NCBI GenBank assembly: GCA_963804595.1
Contig: CAWDQZ010000019.1
Coordinates: forward strand, 186,001-250,000
Origin: DASUPK01 sp963804595
GTDB lineage: Bacteria; Actinomycetota; Thermoleophilia; Solirubrobacterales; 70-9
DNA: 64,000 nucleotides
Direction of reading: 5' to 3'
Below the pieces are notes generated by a model. That model was not told where the DNA came from. It saw only the letters and a list, made by a program, of their open reading frames with translations, and searched no databases. The translations under genes and the position numbers were made by a program. Shown piece after piece: positions 41,268 through 50,298 of the stretch (positions are counted from its first letter, which is position 1; the number at the start of each line of letters is the position of its first letter).

Positions 41268-41273
41268 TATAAT
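41268..41273 (+). promoter_or_regulatory. -10 box of the gltB promoter
   Basis: A perfect TATAAT, rare in this GC-rich window, about 65 bases before the gltB start; the -35 region is weak. An activator or the CGCAA-A-TTGCG palindrome 55 bases upstream may compensate. Confidence 0.55.
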
Positions 41274-41338
41274 TCCGCGCCCGTCGGTCCACCCCCGTCG
41301 CGCGTCCTCTCGAAGAAGGCGCGGAACCGGAGGCTGAA

Positions 41339-44300
41339 TTGAAGAACTCGTCGTCAGTGCGCAAGCGCTACTCCCCTGAGCGTGCGTATCGCCCCCTCGT
41401 CTCTCCGCCGAGCGTGGAGGACAAGGACGCGTGCGCGCTCTACGCATCCGTCCGACGCGACGCGACCCCGAGCCACGAGCCGATCACGCTCGCGCTCGAG
41501 TCGCTCCAGAAGATGCTGCATCGCGCCGGCAACGTCGACGGCGAGGGGGACGGCTGCGGCATTCTGGTCGACATCCCGACCACGATCTGGGCCGAGGAGG
41601 TGCGGCGGGGCGGCCACAACCCGGCGCTCGCCCTCGACGACGCCTTCGCGGTCGCCCACGTCTTCGTCGAGCGCTCGCAGGACCTGGAGAAGATCCGCCA
41701 CGGCGCCCGCGAGCTGCTGGGCGGCGCGGGCTTCCGGATTCTCGCCGAGCGGGTCGGCGCTGTCGACTCCGCCGCGCTCGGCCCGACCGCTCGCGAGGAG
41801 GAGCCGCAGTTCTGGCAGTTCGCGGGGCTCGTGCCCGAGGCCTCCGACGCCGACCGAACCGTCTTCAACCTGAAGATCGCCCTAGAGGAGAGGCTCGGGG
41901 TCCACGTCGCCTCGTTCTCCGGCAAGACGGCGGTCTACAAGGTGATGGGCAACCCGAAGGTTCTCGGCTCCTACTACGCCGACCTCTCCGACGAGCGCAT
42001 GCAGACGATCGGTGCTTTCGGCCACAACCGCTACTCCACCAACACCTGGCCGTCGTTCACGCGGGTCCAGCCCTTCGGCGTGCTCGGCCACAACGGCGAG
42101 ATCAACACGATCGAACAGCTCCGCCAGGAGGCCCGCATGCTCGGCGTCCCGATCGGCGAGGGCAACTCGGACTCTCAGGACCTGAACCGCACGATCGAGT
42201 CGCTCACCCGGCGCCAGGGCCTCTCCCTCGCCGAGGCGATGGAGATGGTCGTACCTCCGATCGTCGACGAGATCGCCGCGCTTCCTGAGGAACTCCACTC
42301 CTTCTACATGTACCTGCGGCAGACGATGGGCCCCTTCGCGCAGGGGCCGGTGGCGCTGATCGCGCGGCACCTGGACGAGTGCGTCTTCTCCGCCGACGCC
42401 ATGGGGCTGCGTCCCCTCTGGAAGCTCGAGACCCCGCAGGACTTCGTGTTCAGCTCCGAGCCGGGGGTCGTCTCGGTGGCCGACATGGTCTCCGAGCCGC
42501 AGCCGATGGCCCCGGGACAGAAGTACATGGTCATGATCGACCGGGACCGCAAGCGGGCGACGCTCCACCCACACGCCGAGATGCTGGCCGAGGTTCGCAA
42601 GCGCTGGCTGCGGCGGACCGGCGCAGAGGAGGTGGCCGGCTACGACCGCGCTCTTGAGACCGGTGGTCCGCTCAAGGGTCCCGAGATCCCGGGCTACACC
42701 GACGCAGGTCCCGAGGAGCCGGTCAAGGTCGAGGACCGCGTCCTCGCCGGCTTTGGCTGGCAGCGCGACGACGTCAAGCTCGTCCAGCAGATGGCCGACA
42801 ACGGCGCGGAGCCGATCGGCTCACTCGGTTACGACGGCCCACTCGCGGCCCTCTCGCCCGAGCGCCAGAACCTGGCGGACTACTTCAAGGAGACGGTCGC
42901 CGTGGTGACGAACCCGGCGATCGACCGCGAGCGCGAGATCGAGCACTTCTCGACCCGCGCCGTCTTCGGCCGCCGCCCACAGCTGGGCGACCCGTCCTCC
43001 GACAGCCGGACGATCGAGACGGACTTCCCCGTGATCCTCGGCGGGCACCACGACCTGGCGCCGCTGCCGCACAGCGCATACCGGCGGATCGCCAGCGAGC
43101 AGGGCACCTACCTGCTCGAGGACCTCTGGGACGCCTTCGGAGTCCGTGCCAAGGCCATCGACATCGCACTGCTCGAGTCGGAGACCACACAGGGCGCAAT
43201 CGAACGGCTGCGGCAGGAGGCCGTCAAGGCGGTCAGCGAGGGCTGCGAGCTGCTCGTGCTCACCGACCGGACGGTCTACGACGCCGACCGCCGTTACATC
43301 GACCCGCACCTGGCGACCTCGGCGGTCGACCAGGCCCTCAAGCAGTACGAGGTCTCGGACGGCGAGAACCTGCGCCGGCGCTGCTCGATCGTGCTGCGCT
43401 CGGCGGCGATCCGCAACGTCCACGACGTGATGATCGCCCTCGGTCTCGGCGCCGACGGCGTCTGCCCGTACGTGATGGTCGAGGTGATCTGCGTCGACGA
43501 CTACGAGAACGACGTGGCCAACCTCTGCTCGGCTTTGCGCAAGGGGATCGAGAAGGTGATCTCGACGATCGGCATCCACGAGGTGCGCGGCTACGCCCGC
43601 CAGTTCTCCTCGATCGGGATCAAGCCCGAGCTCGCCGAGATCCTCCACACCGAGGCGTTCGCGGCGACCCAGAAGGGCGGCACGGGCTTCGCCCAGCTCG
43701 ACGCCGACACCGACCAGCGGCAGAAGATTCTCGCCGGTGACGAGGAGTCCAAGCCCGCCAAGACCTTCCGCTTCTACCCGAAGGTCTACAAGGCGGCGAT
43801 CGCGACCGCGAATGGGACGGCCGGCTTCGCCGAGTACTCGCAGAAGGTGCGCGATCTCGAGAAGCAGAGCCCGATCTCGATGCGGCACATCATGGGCCTG
43901 CGCAAGGAACCCGACCGCGAGCCCGTCTCCCCGTCGGAGGTGGATCCCGGCGTCGGCCACCACGACTACCCGGTGGTGATCAGTTCGATGAGCTTCGGCT
44001 CCCAGTCCGAGCCCGCCTTCCGCGCCTATGCCGAGGCGGCGAAGGCGATCAACATCCTCTGCATCAACGGGGAGGGTGGCGAGATCCAGGACATGTACGG
44101 CCGCTACCGGAAGTGGCGCGGGCAGCAGGTCGCCTCGGGCCGGTTCGGGGTCTCGGCCGAGATGCTCAACTCCTCCTACGTCGCCGAGATCAAGATCGGC
44201 CAGGGCGCGAAGCCCGGCGAGGGTGGCCATCTGCCGGGCAAGAAGGTCTCGGAGAAGGTCGCCTCGGCCCGCAACGCCTCGCCCGGCACCGACCTGATCT

Positions 44301-46006
44301 CGCCCTCGAACAACCACGACCTCTACTCGATCGAGGACCTCGCCGAGCTGATCGACGAGCTCAAGACGGTGAACCCGGACCTCCGCGTCTCGGTCAAGGT
44401 CCCGGTCGTGCCGAACATCGGCACGATCGGGCTCGGCATCGCCAAGGCGGGCGCAGACATCATCACCCTGTCGGGCTTCGAGGGCGGCACCGGCGCCGCC
44501 CGCCAGCACGCCCTTCGCCACGTCGGCCTGCCCTCCGACATCGGTACGCGCGCGGTGCATCGCGCGCTGATGGAGGCCGGGATCCGCAACCGGGTCGAGA
44601 TCTGGGCGGACGGCGGCTATCGCCACGCCCACGACATCGTGAAGCTCCACTGCATGGGGGCGAACCGGGTCGCCTTCGGCACCCTGGCGATGGTCTCCCT
44701 GGGCTGCACGATCTGCCGTGGCTGCCAGCTCGACACCTGCCACGTCGGGATCGCCACCCAGATCGAGACGGTGGACCAGGCCCAGGAGCACGGTCTCAAG
44801 AAGTTCACGCCACAGGCGGTCGACTCGGCCTCCGAGAGCTGCGCGCGCTTCTTCCAGGCGATGGGCGAGGAGGTCAAGGAGGTCGTTGGCTCCCTCGGCT
44901 ACGAGCGCGCCCAGGACCTGGTCGGGCGCTATGACCTGCTCGAGCAGATCTCACACCAGGAGAAGATCGACCTCACTCCGTTGATCACCCCGCTCGAGGA
45001 GTTCCTCGACCTCGAGCCGATCGACCTGCCCGTCGAGGAGGAGGAGGCGCTGGTGGAGGCCCGAGCCGAGGCCGGCCTGGTTCGCGCCAAGCCCCTGCGG
45101 ATGGAGCCGAAGCAGGCCTCTGCCGAGATCGCGCAGGTCGCCGACAAGGTGTTCGACGGCTCGTGCGTGAGCGTCGAGTTCCCGCGGCGGACCGACGCGA
45201 ACGACCGCGTCCTCGGCACGGAGCTCTCCGGGGCCATCGCCCGCGCCAGGATCTACGACGGCGCGCCCGAGGGCACCGAGCACGACGAGCTCGCCGAACT
45301 GGTCTTCAACGGTGGCTCGGTGGCCGGCCAGGGCTTCGGGGCCTTCAACGAGTGGGGTGTGACCTGTCGGGTCGAAGGTGGCGCCCAGGACGGCGTTGGG
45401 AAGACGATGCTGGGCGGGATCGTCTCGATCATGAAGGGCAGGAACTCGGAGGGGAAGCGGGTCAACGGCTCCGTCGGCAAGTCGTTCGCGTACGGAGCAC
45501 AGCGCGGACGCCTCTTCGTCCAGGGCTCGGCCGACTCCCGCTTCTGCATCAGGCTCTCGGGCGCGGATGTCGTCCTCGCCGGCGAGCCCGAGCAGCCGCT
45601 CGACGACTCGCAGGGCTGCGTCGTCGACCGCGCCAACGCCAAGGGCTTCGCCTTCGAGTACATGACGTCGGGTCGGGCCGTGGTGCTCGGGGACATCGGG
45701 CCCTGGGCCTGCGCCGGGATGACCGGCGGTCGCGTCTACGTGCGGACGAACGACCAGCTCAAGCTCGACCGGGAGGCCATCCAGCGACGCCTCGGCGAGG
45801 GAGCCAAGGTGAAGCTCGAGAAGCTCGACACCGAGGGACAGCTCGACCTCGAGGACCTGCTCGGCCACTACGCCGATGAGCTCCGGGCGACCAGTCAGGC
45901 CGACGAGGCGGCCCGAGTCACGGGTCTCGTGGCCGACGCCAGGGCCAACTTCCTGATGATCATCCCGGAGAAGGTCCAGGCCGATCCGTCGATCTCGACG
46001 GAGTAG
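41339..46006 (+). CDS. gltB: Glutamate synthase large (alpha) subunit
   Basis: 1555 residues, full length. The class-II glutamine amidotransferase domain probably matures at C32 (DACALYAS) after propeptide removal, and GHNRYSTNTWPSF and HNGEINTI belong to it. The FMN-binding synthase domain includes SFGSQSEPAFRAYAEAAK, GEGGHLPGKKV and GGTGAARQ, and the 3Fe-4S cluster motif is CTICRGCQLDTCHVGIATQ. The C-terminal GXGXG beta-helix follows (GGSVAGQGFGAFNEWG...GMTGGRVYV). It makes glutamate from glutamine and 2-oxoglutarate. No gltD nearby, so electrons come from a distant small subunit or ferredoxin. The TTG start is inferred. Confidence 0.95.
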   Translation: MKNSSSVRKRYSPERAYRPLVSPPSVEDKDACALYASVRRDATPSHEPITLALESLQKMLHRAGNVDGEGDGCGILVDIPTTIWAEEVRRGGHNPALALDDAFAVAHVFVERSQDLEKIRHGARELLGGAGFRILAERVGAVDSAALGPTAREEEPQFWQFAGLVPEASDADRTVFNLKIALEERLGVHVASFSGKTAVYKVMGNPKVLGSYYADLSDERMQTIGAFGHNRYSTNTWPSFTRVQPFGVLGHNGEINTIEQLRQEARMLGVPIGEGNSDSQDLNRTIESLTRRQGLSLAEAMEMVVPPIVDEIAALPEELHSFYMYLRQTMGPFAQGPVALIARHLDECVFSADAMGLRPLWKLETPQDFVFSSEPGVVSVADMVSEPQPMAPGQKYMVMIDRDRKRATLHPHAEMLAEVRKRWLRRTGAEEVAGYDRALETGGPLKGPEIPGYTDAGPEEPVKVEDRVLAGFGWQRDDVKLVQQMADNGAEPIGSLGYDGPLAALSPERQNLADYFKETVAVVTNPAIDREREIEHFSTRAVFGRRPQLGDPSSDSRTIETDFPVILGGHHDLAPLPHSAYRRIASEQGTYLLEDLWDAFGVRAKAIDIALLESETTQGAIERLRQEAVKAVSEGCELLVLTDRTVYDADRRYIDPHLATSAVDQALKQYEVSDGENLRRRCSIVLRSAAIRNVHDVMIALGLGADGVCPYVMVEVICVDDYENDVANLCSALRKGIEKVISTIGIHEVRGYARQFSSIGIKPELAEILHTEAFAATQKGGTGFAQLDADTDQRQKILAGDEESKPAKTFRFYPKVYKAAIATANGTAGFAEYSQKVRDLEKQSPISMRHIMGLRKEPDREPVSPSEVDPGVGHHDYPVVISSMSFGSQSEPAFRAYAEAAKAINILCINGEGGEIQDMYGRYRKWRGQQVASGRFGVSAEMLNSSYVAEIKIGQGAKPGEGGHLPGKKVSEKVASARNASPGTDLISPSNNHDLYSIEDLAELIDELKTVNPDLRVSVKVPVVPNIGTIGLGIAKAGADIITLSGFEGGTGAARQHALRHVGLPSDIGTRAVHRALMEAGIRNRVEIWADGGYRHAHDIVKLHCMGANRVAFGTLAMVSLGCTICRGCQLDTCHVGIATQIETVDQAQEHGLKKFTPQAVDSASESCARFFQAMGEEVKEVVGSLGYERAQDLVGRYDLLEQISHQEKIDLTPLITPLEEFLDLEPIDLPVEEEEALVEARAEAGLVRAKPLRMEPKQASAEIAQVADKVFDGSCVSVEFPRRTDANDRVLGTELSGAIARARIYDGAPEGTEHDELAELVFNGGSVAGQGFGAFNEWGVTCRVEGGAQDGVGKTMLGGIVSIMKGRNSEGKRVNGSVGKSFAYGAQRGRLFVQGSADSRFCIRLSGADVVLAGEPEQPLDDSQGCVVDRANAKGFAFEYMTSGRAVVLGDIGPWACAGMTGGRVYVRTNDQLKLDREAIQRRLGEGAKVKLEKLDTEGQLDLEDLLGHYADELRATSQADEAARVTGLVADARANFLMIIPEKVQADPSISTE

Positions 46007-46081
46007 TACCGCCCGGTACCTCGGTCCCCATACGCCCCCGCCGCTCCCGGCGACCTGCGAACCTTCGCCTCAGGTGGGGAG

Positions 46082-47713
46082 ATGACGCCAGAGGGAACGA
46101 ACCATGAGGAGAGAGCGCCCGTAGCGGCGGATGAGGTCATCAGGCTCGAGGACGTCCAGAAGGTCACCGAATCGGCGCTGGCCTACCTGGACCTCGACGA
46201 TCTCCTCAAGGAACTGCTCGACCGGGTCACCGACATGCTGGACGCCGACACCGCGGCGGTCCTCCTGGTCGAGGAGGGCGGTCGCACGCTGGCCGCTCGG
46301 GCCGCGAAGGGGCTGGAGGAGGAGGTCGAGCGCGGCTTCCGCCTCCCCGTCGGCCGCGGTTTCGCCGGCCGGGTCGCCTTCACCCGAGAGCCGGTGGTGA
46401 TCGGGGATTTGGGGGACTCGCCGATCCATCCGGTCAATCCGCTCTTCAGCGAGAAGGGGGTGCGCTCGTTGCTCGGCGTTCCGTTGCTCGTCGAGGGAGA
46501 GGTGATCGGCGTCCTCCACGTGGGCTCGCTCACCCAGCGCGAGTTCAACGAGAGGGACATCGAGCTGCTCCAGCTGGTCGCCAACCGCGTCGCCCTCTCG
46601 ATCGAGCGGTCGAAACTCATGGTTCAGGGACGGATCGCCGCCACGCTTCAGCGCAGCCTGCTGCCGCGACAGCTTCCGCAGGTGGCGGGGCTGAGGATGG
46701 CCGGACGCTATCTCCCCGCCGCCGACGAATCCGCCGTGGGTGGCGACTGGTACGACGTCATCGATCTCGGCAACCAGTGCCTCGGCTTCGTGATCGGTGA
46801 CGTCGCCGGTCACGGGATGGCCGCCGCCACCTTCATGGGCCAGCTGCGAAGCGCGATCCGGGCCTATGCGCTGGACACCGATGGCCCCGCCGGGGTGATC
46901 ACCAAGCTCGCGGAGTTCTCCGACCGCATGCACTCACGGATGGCGACAGTCGTCTACGCGACCCTCAATCTCACGACCTGGGAGGTTCGGTTCGCGCGCG
47001 CGGGACATCCGTACCCGCTGCTGATCCACTCTGACGGTGCCGCGGAGTTCCTCGCCGAGACCGGTGGGCCGCCGATCGGGACCGTCGGCGGGAAGAGATA
47101 CGAGGAGGAGGTCCTGACGCTCTCGGCCGGGGAGACGCTCCTGCTCTACACGGACGGGCTGATCGAGCGCCGCGGTCAGCAGCTTTCGGACGGGGAGGCG
47201 ACGCTGGTCGACGTCGCTTCCTCGGCACCGGATGAGCCCGAGCTCAAGTGTCAGGCGATCATCTCCCGACTGACGGAGGACACGCCGATTGCGGACGACA
47301 TCGCGATCCTCGCCGTCCAGACCGTGGGGTTGGATGAGCGCCTCGAGGTGGAGATGCCGGCGGCGCCCGCCCAGCTGATGACGTCCCGGCACCTGATCCG
47401 TCGCTGGGTGGAGGCCAACAGCGGCACGGATGACGACTGCGCGGCCTTTGCGATCGCCGTCTCCGAGGCGTGCGCGAATGCGATCGAGCACGCCTACGGC
47501 TTGCGGGACGAAACGATCCACCTGCGGGCGTCGCTCAGGGACGGCGTCGCCACCGTGACGATCCGCGACCACGGCGAATGGCGTGAGCCACGGGGCGGCA
47601 ACCGCGGCCGCGGCATCACGATCATGCGCGAGTTCATGGATGAGGTGTCGGTCGAGCCGGAGGCGCTCGGGACCACCGTGAACCTCACCCGGCGGCTGAG
47701 GGAGGGCAGATGA
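46082..47713 (+). CDS. GAF-PP2C(SpoIIE)-HATPase phosphatase/anti-sigma kinase
   Basis: 543 residues. GAF domain ~20-180 (FRLPVGRGFAGRVAFTREPVVIGDL...GVPLLVEGEVIGVLHVGS). PP2C/RsbU phosphatase ~190-410 with VGGDWYDVIDLG, GDVAGHGMAAATFMG and LLLYTDGLIERRG; metal Asp residues kept. C-terminal RsbW-like kinase ~415-540 with AVSEACANAIEHAYG and DHGEWREPRGGNRGRGITIMREFMDEV. One protein thus combines sensor, phosphatase and kinase of a partner-switching system controlling a sigma factor or other output. ATGA overlap with the STAS gene. Confidence 0.93.
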   Translation: MTPEGTNHEERAPVAADEVIRLEDVQKVTESALAYLDLDDLLKELLDRVTDMLDADTAAVLLVEEGGRTLAARAAKGLEEEVERGFRLPVGRGFAGRVAFTREPVVIGDLGDSPIHPVNPLFSEKGVRSLLGVPLLVEGEVIGVLHVGSLTQREFNERDIELLQLVANRVALSIERSKLMVQGRIAATLQRSLLPRQLPQVAGLRMAGRYLPAADESAVGGDWYDVIDLGNQCLGFVIGDVAGHGMAAATFMGQLRSAIRAYALDTDGPAGVITKLAEFSDRMHSRMATVVYATLNLTTWEVRFARAGHPYPLLIHSDGAAEFLAETGGPPIGTVGGKRYEEEVLTLSAGETLLLYTDGLIERRGQQLSDGEATLVDVASSAPDEPELKCQAIISRLTEDTPIADDIAILAVQTVGLDERLEVEMPAAPAQLMTSRHLIRRWVEANSGTDDDCAAFAIAVSEACANAIEHAYGLRDETIHLRASLRDGVATVTIRDHGEWREPRGGNRGRGITIMREFMDEVSVEPEALGTTVNLTRRLREGR

Positions 47714-48081
47714 GGCCTGAGCTGGCGCGGCTCTCCCTGGAGAGCCAGGGGGACATCGAGCTCGCTCGCGTCGCCGGCGAGGTGGATGCCTCGAACGTTG
47801 GCGCCCTCAGCGAGCGCCTGCTCGACTCAGTCTCGAACCAGGCGCGCGCCCTGGTCCTCGACCTAAGCGAGACCAGCTACATCGACAGCTCGGGAATCAG
47901 CCTGATCTTCGATGCGGCGGCGCGCCTGCGGAACCGCCGACAGGAGCTCCGCCTGGTCGTCACACCGCGCTCGTTCGTCGGCGAGGTGCTCGCCGCCGTT
48001 TCGATGGACCAGTCGGTGGCGATCGATCCGGCGCTCGACGACGCCCTGCGGGCAGTCGGCGCGGCCGATGGCCCGGACTAG
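47710..48081 (+). CDS. STAS-domain anti-sigma factor antagonist
   Basis: 123 residues, SpoIIAA/RsbV fold. LARVAGEVDASNVGALSERL and VLDLSETSYIDSSGISLIFDAA hold the conserved Asp-Ser-Ser phosphorylation site. It should be phosphorylated by the kinase domain and dephosphorylated by the phosphatase domain of the preceding gene. No sigma factor is encoded nearby. Stop shared with the FHA gene within CTAG. Confidence 0.92.
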   Translation: MRPELARLSLESQGDIELARVAGEVDASNVGALSERLLDSVSNQARALVLDLSETSYIDSSGISLIFDAAARLRNRRQELRLVVTPRSFVGEVLAAVSMDQSVAIDPALDDALRAVGAADGPD

Positions 48082-48662
48082 GTGGTCTGGTTGTACTTCG
48101 GGCTGCCGGTGCTCTCGATGACGCTCAGCGTGTAGCGGCCGATCTGGAGCTCGTCCCCGTCCGCCAGCGGGCTCCAGTCGACCGGCTCCTCGTTGACCCG
48201 GATCCCGTTCATGGAGCGGTCGTCGAGGACGCGCAGCTCGCCCTCGGGCGTCTGCACGATCACGGCATGCCGCCGCGAGACCGTCGGATCATCGAGCCGG
48301 ATTTCAGCCGAGCGGCTGCGGCCGATTCGCGACCAGCCGGTGGAGAGCGCGATCAGGTGCGTCCGCCCGTCGGCGAACATGGCCAGGTACTTGCCGGGCT
48401 CGGAGATCGACTCCCGGACGCCGTCCAGCCAGTGGGCCGGCCGGAAGGCGGGCCGCGAGACCGGGATGTCTCTCAGGGTCGGCTGCTCGAAGAGCGATGC
48501 GCGGCGGAAATCCGTGCCGCCGCAGTTGGGACAGCGGGGGATGGACTCCGCGGGTTCGAAGGAGACCGGGAAGGAACAGCCCTGACAGATGAAGGAACCG
48601 ACTCCCCCCGCGGTCTCTCCCGCGTGGTGGACGTGGCTTGCACTCTCTCCGATCAGTGCCAT
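48078..48662 (-). CDS. FHA-domain protein with zinc ribbon
   Basis: 194 residues. An N-terminal Cys4 zinc ribbon (FICQGCSFPVSFEPAESIPRCPNCGGTDF, ~24-52), a linker, then an FHA domain (~95-185) with GWSRIGRSRSAEIRLDDPTVSRRHAVIV and LDDRSMNGIRVNEEPV, the phosphothreonine-binding residues. Likely reads Ser/Thr kinase phosphorylation. No membrane segment. Neighbouring phosphatase/STAS genes hint at a signalling cluster. Confidence 0.9.
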   Translation of the reverse strand: MALIGESASHVHHAGETAGGVGSFICQGCSFPVSFEPAESIPRCPNCGGTDFRRASLFEQPTLRDIPVSRPAFRPAHWLDGVRESISEPGKYLAMFADGRTHLIALSTGWSRIGRSRSAEIRLDDPTVSRRHAVIVQTPEGELRVLDDRSMNGIRVNEEPVDWSPLADGDELQIGRYTLSVIESTGSPKYNQTT

Positions 48663-48819
48663 CCGGGGCTCGGTGGATGGTACCCGGAGTACTGCTTAAT
48701 GGCTAGTCGATTTCGGCACGTAGTACGGAAAGTCCAGGTTTTCCAGGCCCGTCTGCTGCCTGGCTGTCAGCTCGCTGACGATGGAGGAGGGCGGGCGGGC
48801 GGTCTAGAATCGCCCGGCC

Positions 48820-49323
48820 GTGGGGCCGTTCACCATCACGACTTCGATCGACGCCCCGCGGGAGCGCGTCTTCGACTTCATCTGCGACCTGTCGACGCGC
48901 CCGAGCTGGATCGACCACTTCGCGAGCGACTACCGCCTCGCGCGCATTCCCGCCACGGGCCGCGGCGCGGCGGCGCGCTTCCAGGTCGACGCGCCGGCCG
49001 GGGTGAGGTACATGGAGACCGTGATCGCCGAAACGGATCGCCCCCACGAGATCGTCGAGCACGCGCGGGGCGGTCGCCTCGACCATGTGGCGATCCGCCT
49101 GGTCTGGGAGCTCGAGGCCGGGCCCACGACCACCGTGAGACTCACGTTCTGGACCTCGTCGCCGTCCCACCTGCACCGAATCCGCGAGATCGGGCGCGAG
49201 CGCTGGTGGCGGAAGCGCTGGTCGAAGGCGCTCAGCCGAATGCGTGACCTGATCGAGTCCGATGCACAGGTGCCACACGTCCAGATCGCCGGTGGCGACC
49301 GCGTCCCGAGTATCGCCGGATAG
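48820..49323 (+). CDS. SRPBCC family protein
   Basis: 167 residues. It starts FTITTSIDAPRERVFDFICDLSTRPSWIDHFASDYRLARIP, a START-like SRPBCC ligand-binding fold, and ends with a basic helix RWWRKRWSKALSRMRDLIES typical of these single-domain proteins. The GTG has no ribosome-binding site; TAGAAT lies nine bases before it, so the mRNA is probably leaderless. Ligand unknown. Confidence 0.82.
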   Translation: MGPFTITTSIDAPRERVFDFICDLSTRPSWIDHFASDYRLARIPATGRGAAARFQVDAPAGVRYMETVIAETDRPHEIVEHARGGRLDHVAIRLVWELEAGPTTTVRLTFWTSSPSHLHRIREIGRERWWRKRWSKALSRMRDLIESDAQVPHVQIAGGDRVPSIAG

Positions 49324-49336
49324 ACTGCGCGCCCTC

Positions 49337-49885
49337 ATGCGCCCTGGCCACAAGGGAGCCCTGGCCCTCGCGTTCCTCCTCGTCCTCGCCCTCGTGGGCG
49401 TGGCCGGCTGCGGCAACTCGCCCGGCAAGGAGGGGGACGAGGGAGAGCCGATCCAGCTGGGTGAGCTGGAGATCAACGTCCAGCTGACCCGATTCCTGAA
49501 TCCGTCCGATCACGAGGACAAGAGCTACCTGGTCGGCCAGCCCCTGCCACCGCCCGCGGGCAAGGCGTACCTGGGCGTCTTCCTGACCATGAAGAACCAC
49601 GCCGATTCTGAAACGCAGATCCCGTCGACCGCGCAGATGACCGTCGTCGACACCACCGGCGCCGGCTACCAGGCCGTTCCCAGCCAGACGCCGTTCGCCG
49701 CGCCACTGGGCACGACGCTGGCTGGGCACGGCGAGATCCCGGTGCCCGACTCCCCAGCCGAGAGCGGGCCGGCCCAGGGGTCGATCGTCCTCTTCCTGGT
49801 CGACCAGGGCGTCAGCGAGAACCGGCCGCTCAAGCTCGAGATCGAGCACGGCGGCGAGACCGGCGAAATCACGCTCGATATCTAG
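49337..49885 (+). CDS. Secreted lipoprotein (DUF4352-like)
   Basis: 182 residues from ATG 49337. The signal peptide ALALAFLLVLALVGVAGC has a clear lipobox. The mature part ELEINVQLTRFLNPSDHEDKSYLVGQPLPPPAGKAYLGVFLTMKNHADSETQIPSTAQMTVVD is an immunoglobulin-like beta-sandwich like DUF4352 (telomeric-repeat-binding-factor-like) lipoproteins. TAGACT sits ten bases upstream, so it may be nearly leaderless. Function unknown, surface exposed. Confidence 0.8.
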   Translation: MRPGHKGALALAFLLVLALVGVAGCGNSPGKEGDEGEPIQLGELEINVQLTRFLNPSDHEDKSYLVGQPLPPPAGKAYLGVFLTMKNHADSETQIPSTAQMTVVDTTGAGYQAVPSQTPFAAPLGTTLAGHGEIPVPDSPAESGPAQGSIVLFLVDQGVSENRPLKLEIEHGGETGEITLDI

Positions 49886-49914
49886 GGGCGGACGACGTCG
49901 ACGCCCTCATCTCC

Positions 49915-50229
49915 ATGAGGCGAACCCAGCTCCAGGCGCTGCTCGTCATCGGAGCGATCGGAGCCGCCCTCGCACTGATCCAACTGCTGGGCATCACCGG
50001 GGGCCTGGCCGGCGTCGCGCTGATGATCTGCGCCACGGTCCTCAGCGCGCCCGCGGCCCCCGAGCCCGGCGCCCGAGGGCTCAACTGGTGGGCGCTGCTC
50101 GCGGGGGGAACTGCCCTGGCCCTGATCGGTGTGCCGCTGGAGCTGGTGTTGGAGGCCCCCGGTGGCCTGCTCACCGCGATCGGCGGCGGCCTGGCGATCG
50201 TGGGCGTGGTGTTCGGCTACCCCACCTAG
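49915..50229 (+). CDS. Small integral membrane protein
   Basis: 104 residues with three to four hydrophobic segments (ALLVIGAIGAALALIQLLGI, GLAGVALMICATVLSA, WWALLAGGTALALIGVPL, GLLTAIGGGLAIVGVVFGY). No polar motif in the helices. It follows the lipoprotein gene by 29 bases, likely in the same transcript. No function recognised. Confidence 0.7.
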   Translation: MRRTQLQALLVIGAIGAALALIQLLGITGGLAGVALMICATVLSAPAAPEPGARGLNWWALLAGGTALALIGVPLELVLEAPGGLLTAIGGGLAIVGVVFGYPT

Positions 50230-50298
50230 CGGCGACCCCTTCACCGCGTTGAGGTGACGCCTATGGAGCAGGCAGCAAGCTGCGCAGCACGAGGCGAG

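Noticed and set aside
42821..44791. 656-codon open frame antisense to gltB
   Set aside because: High-GC shadow: composition is Asp/Arg/Val/Leu-rich without domain motifs, opposite an intact gltB.
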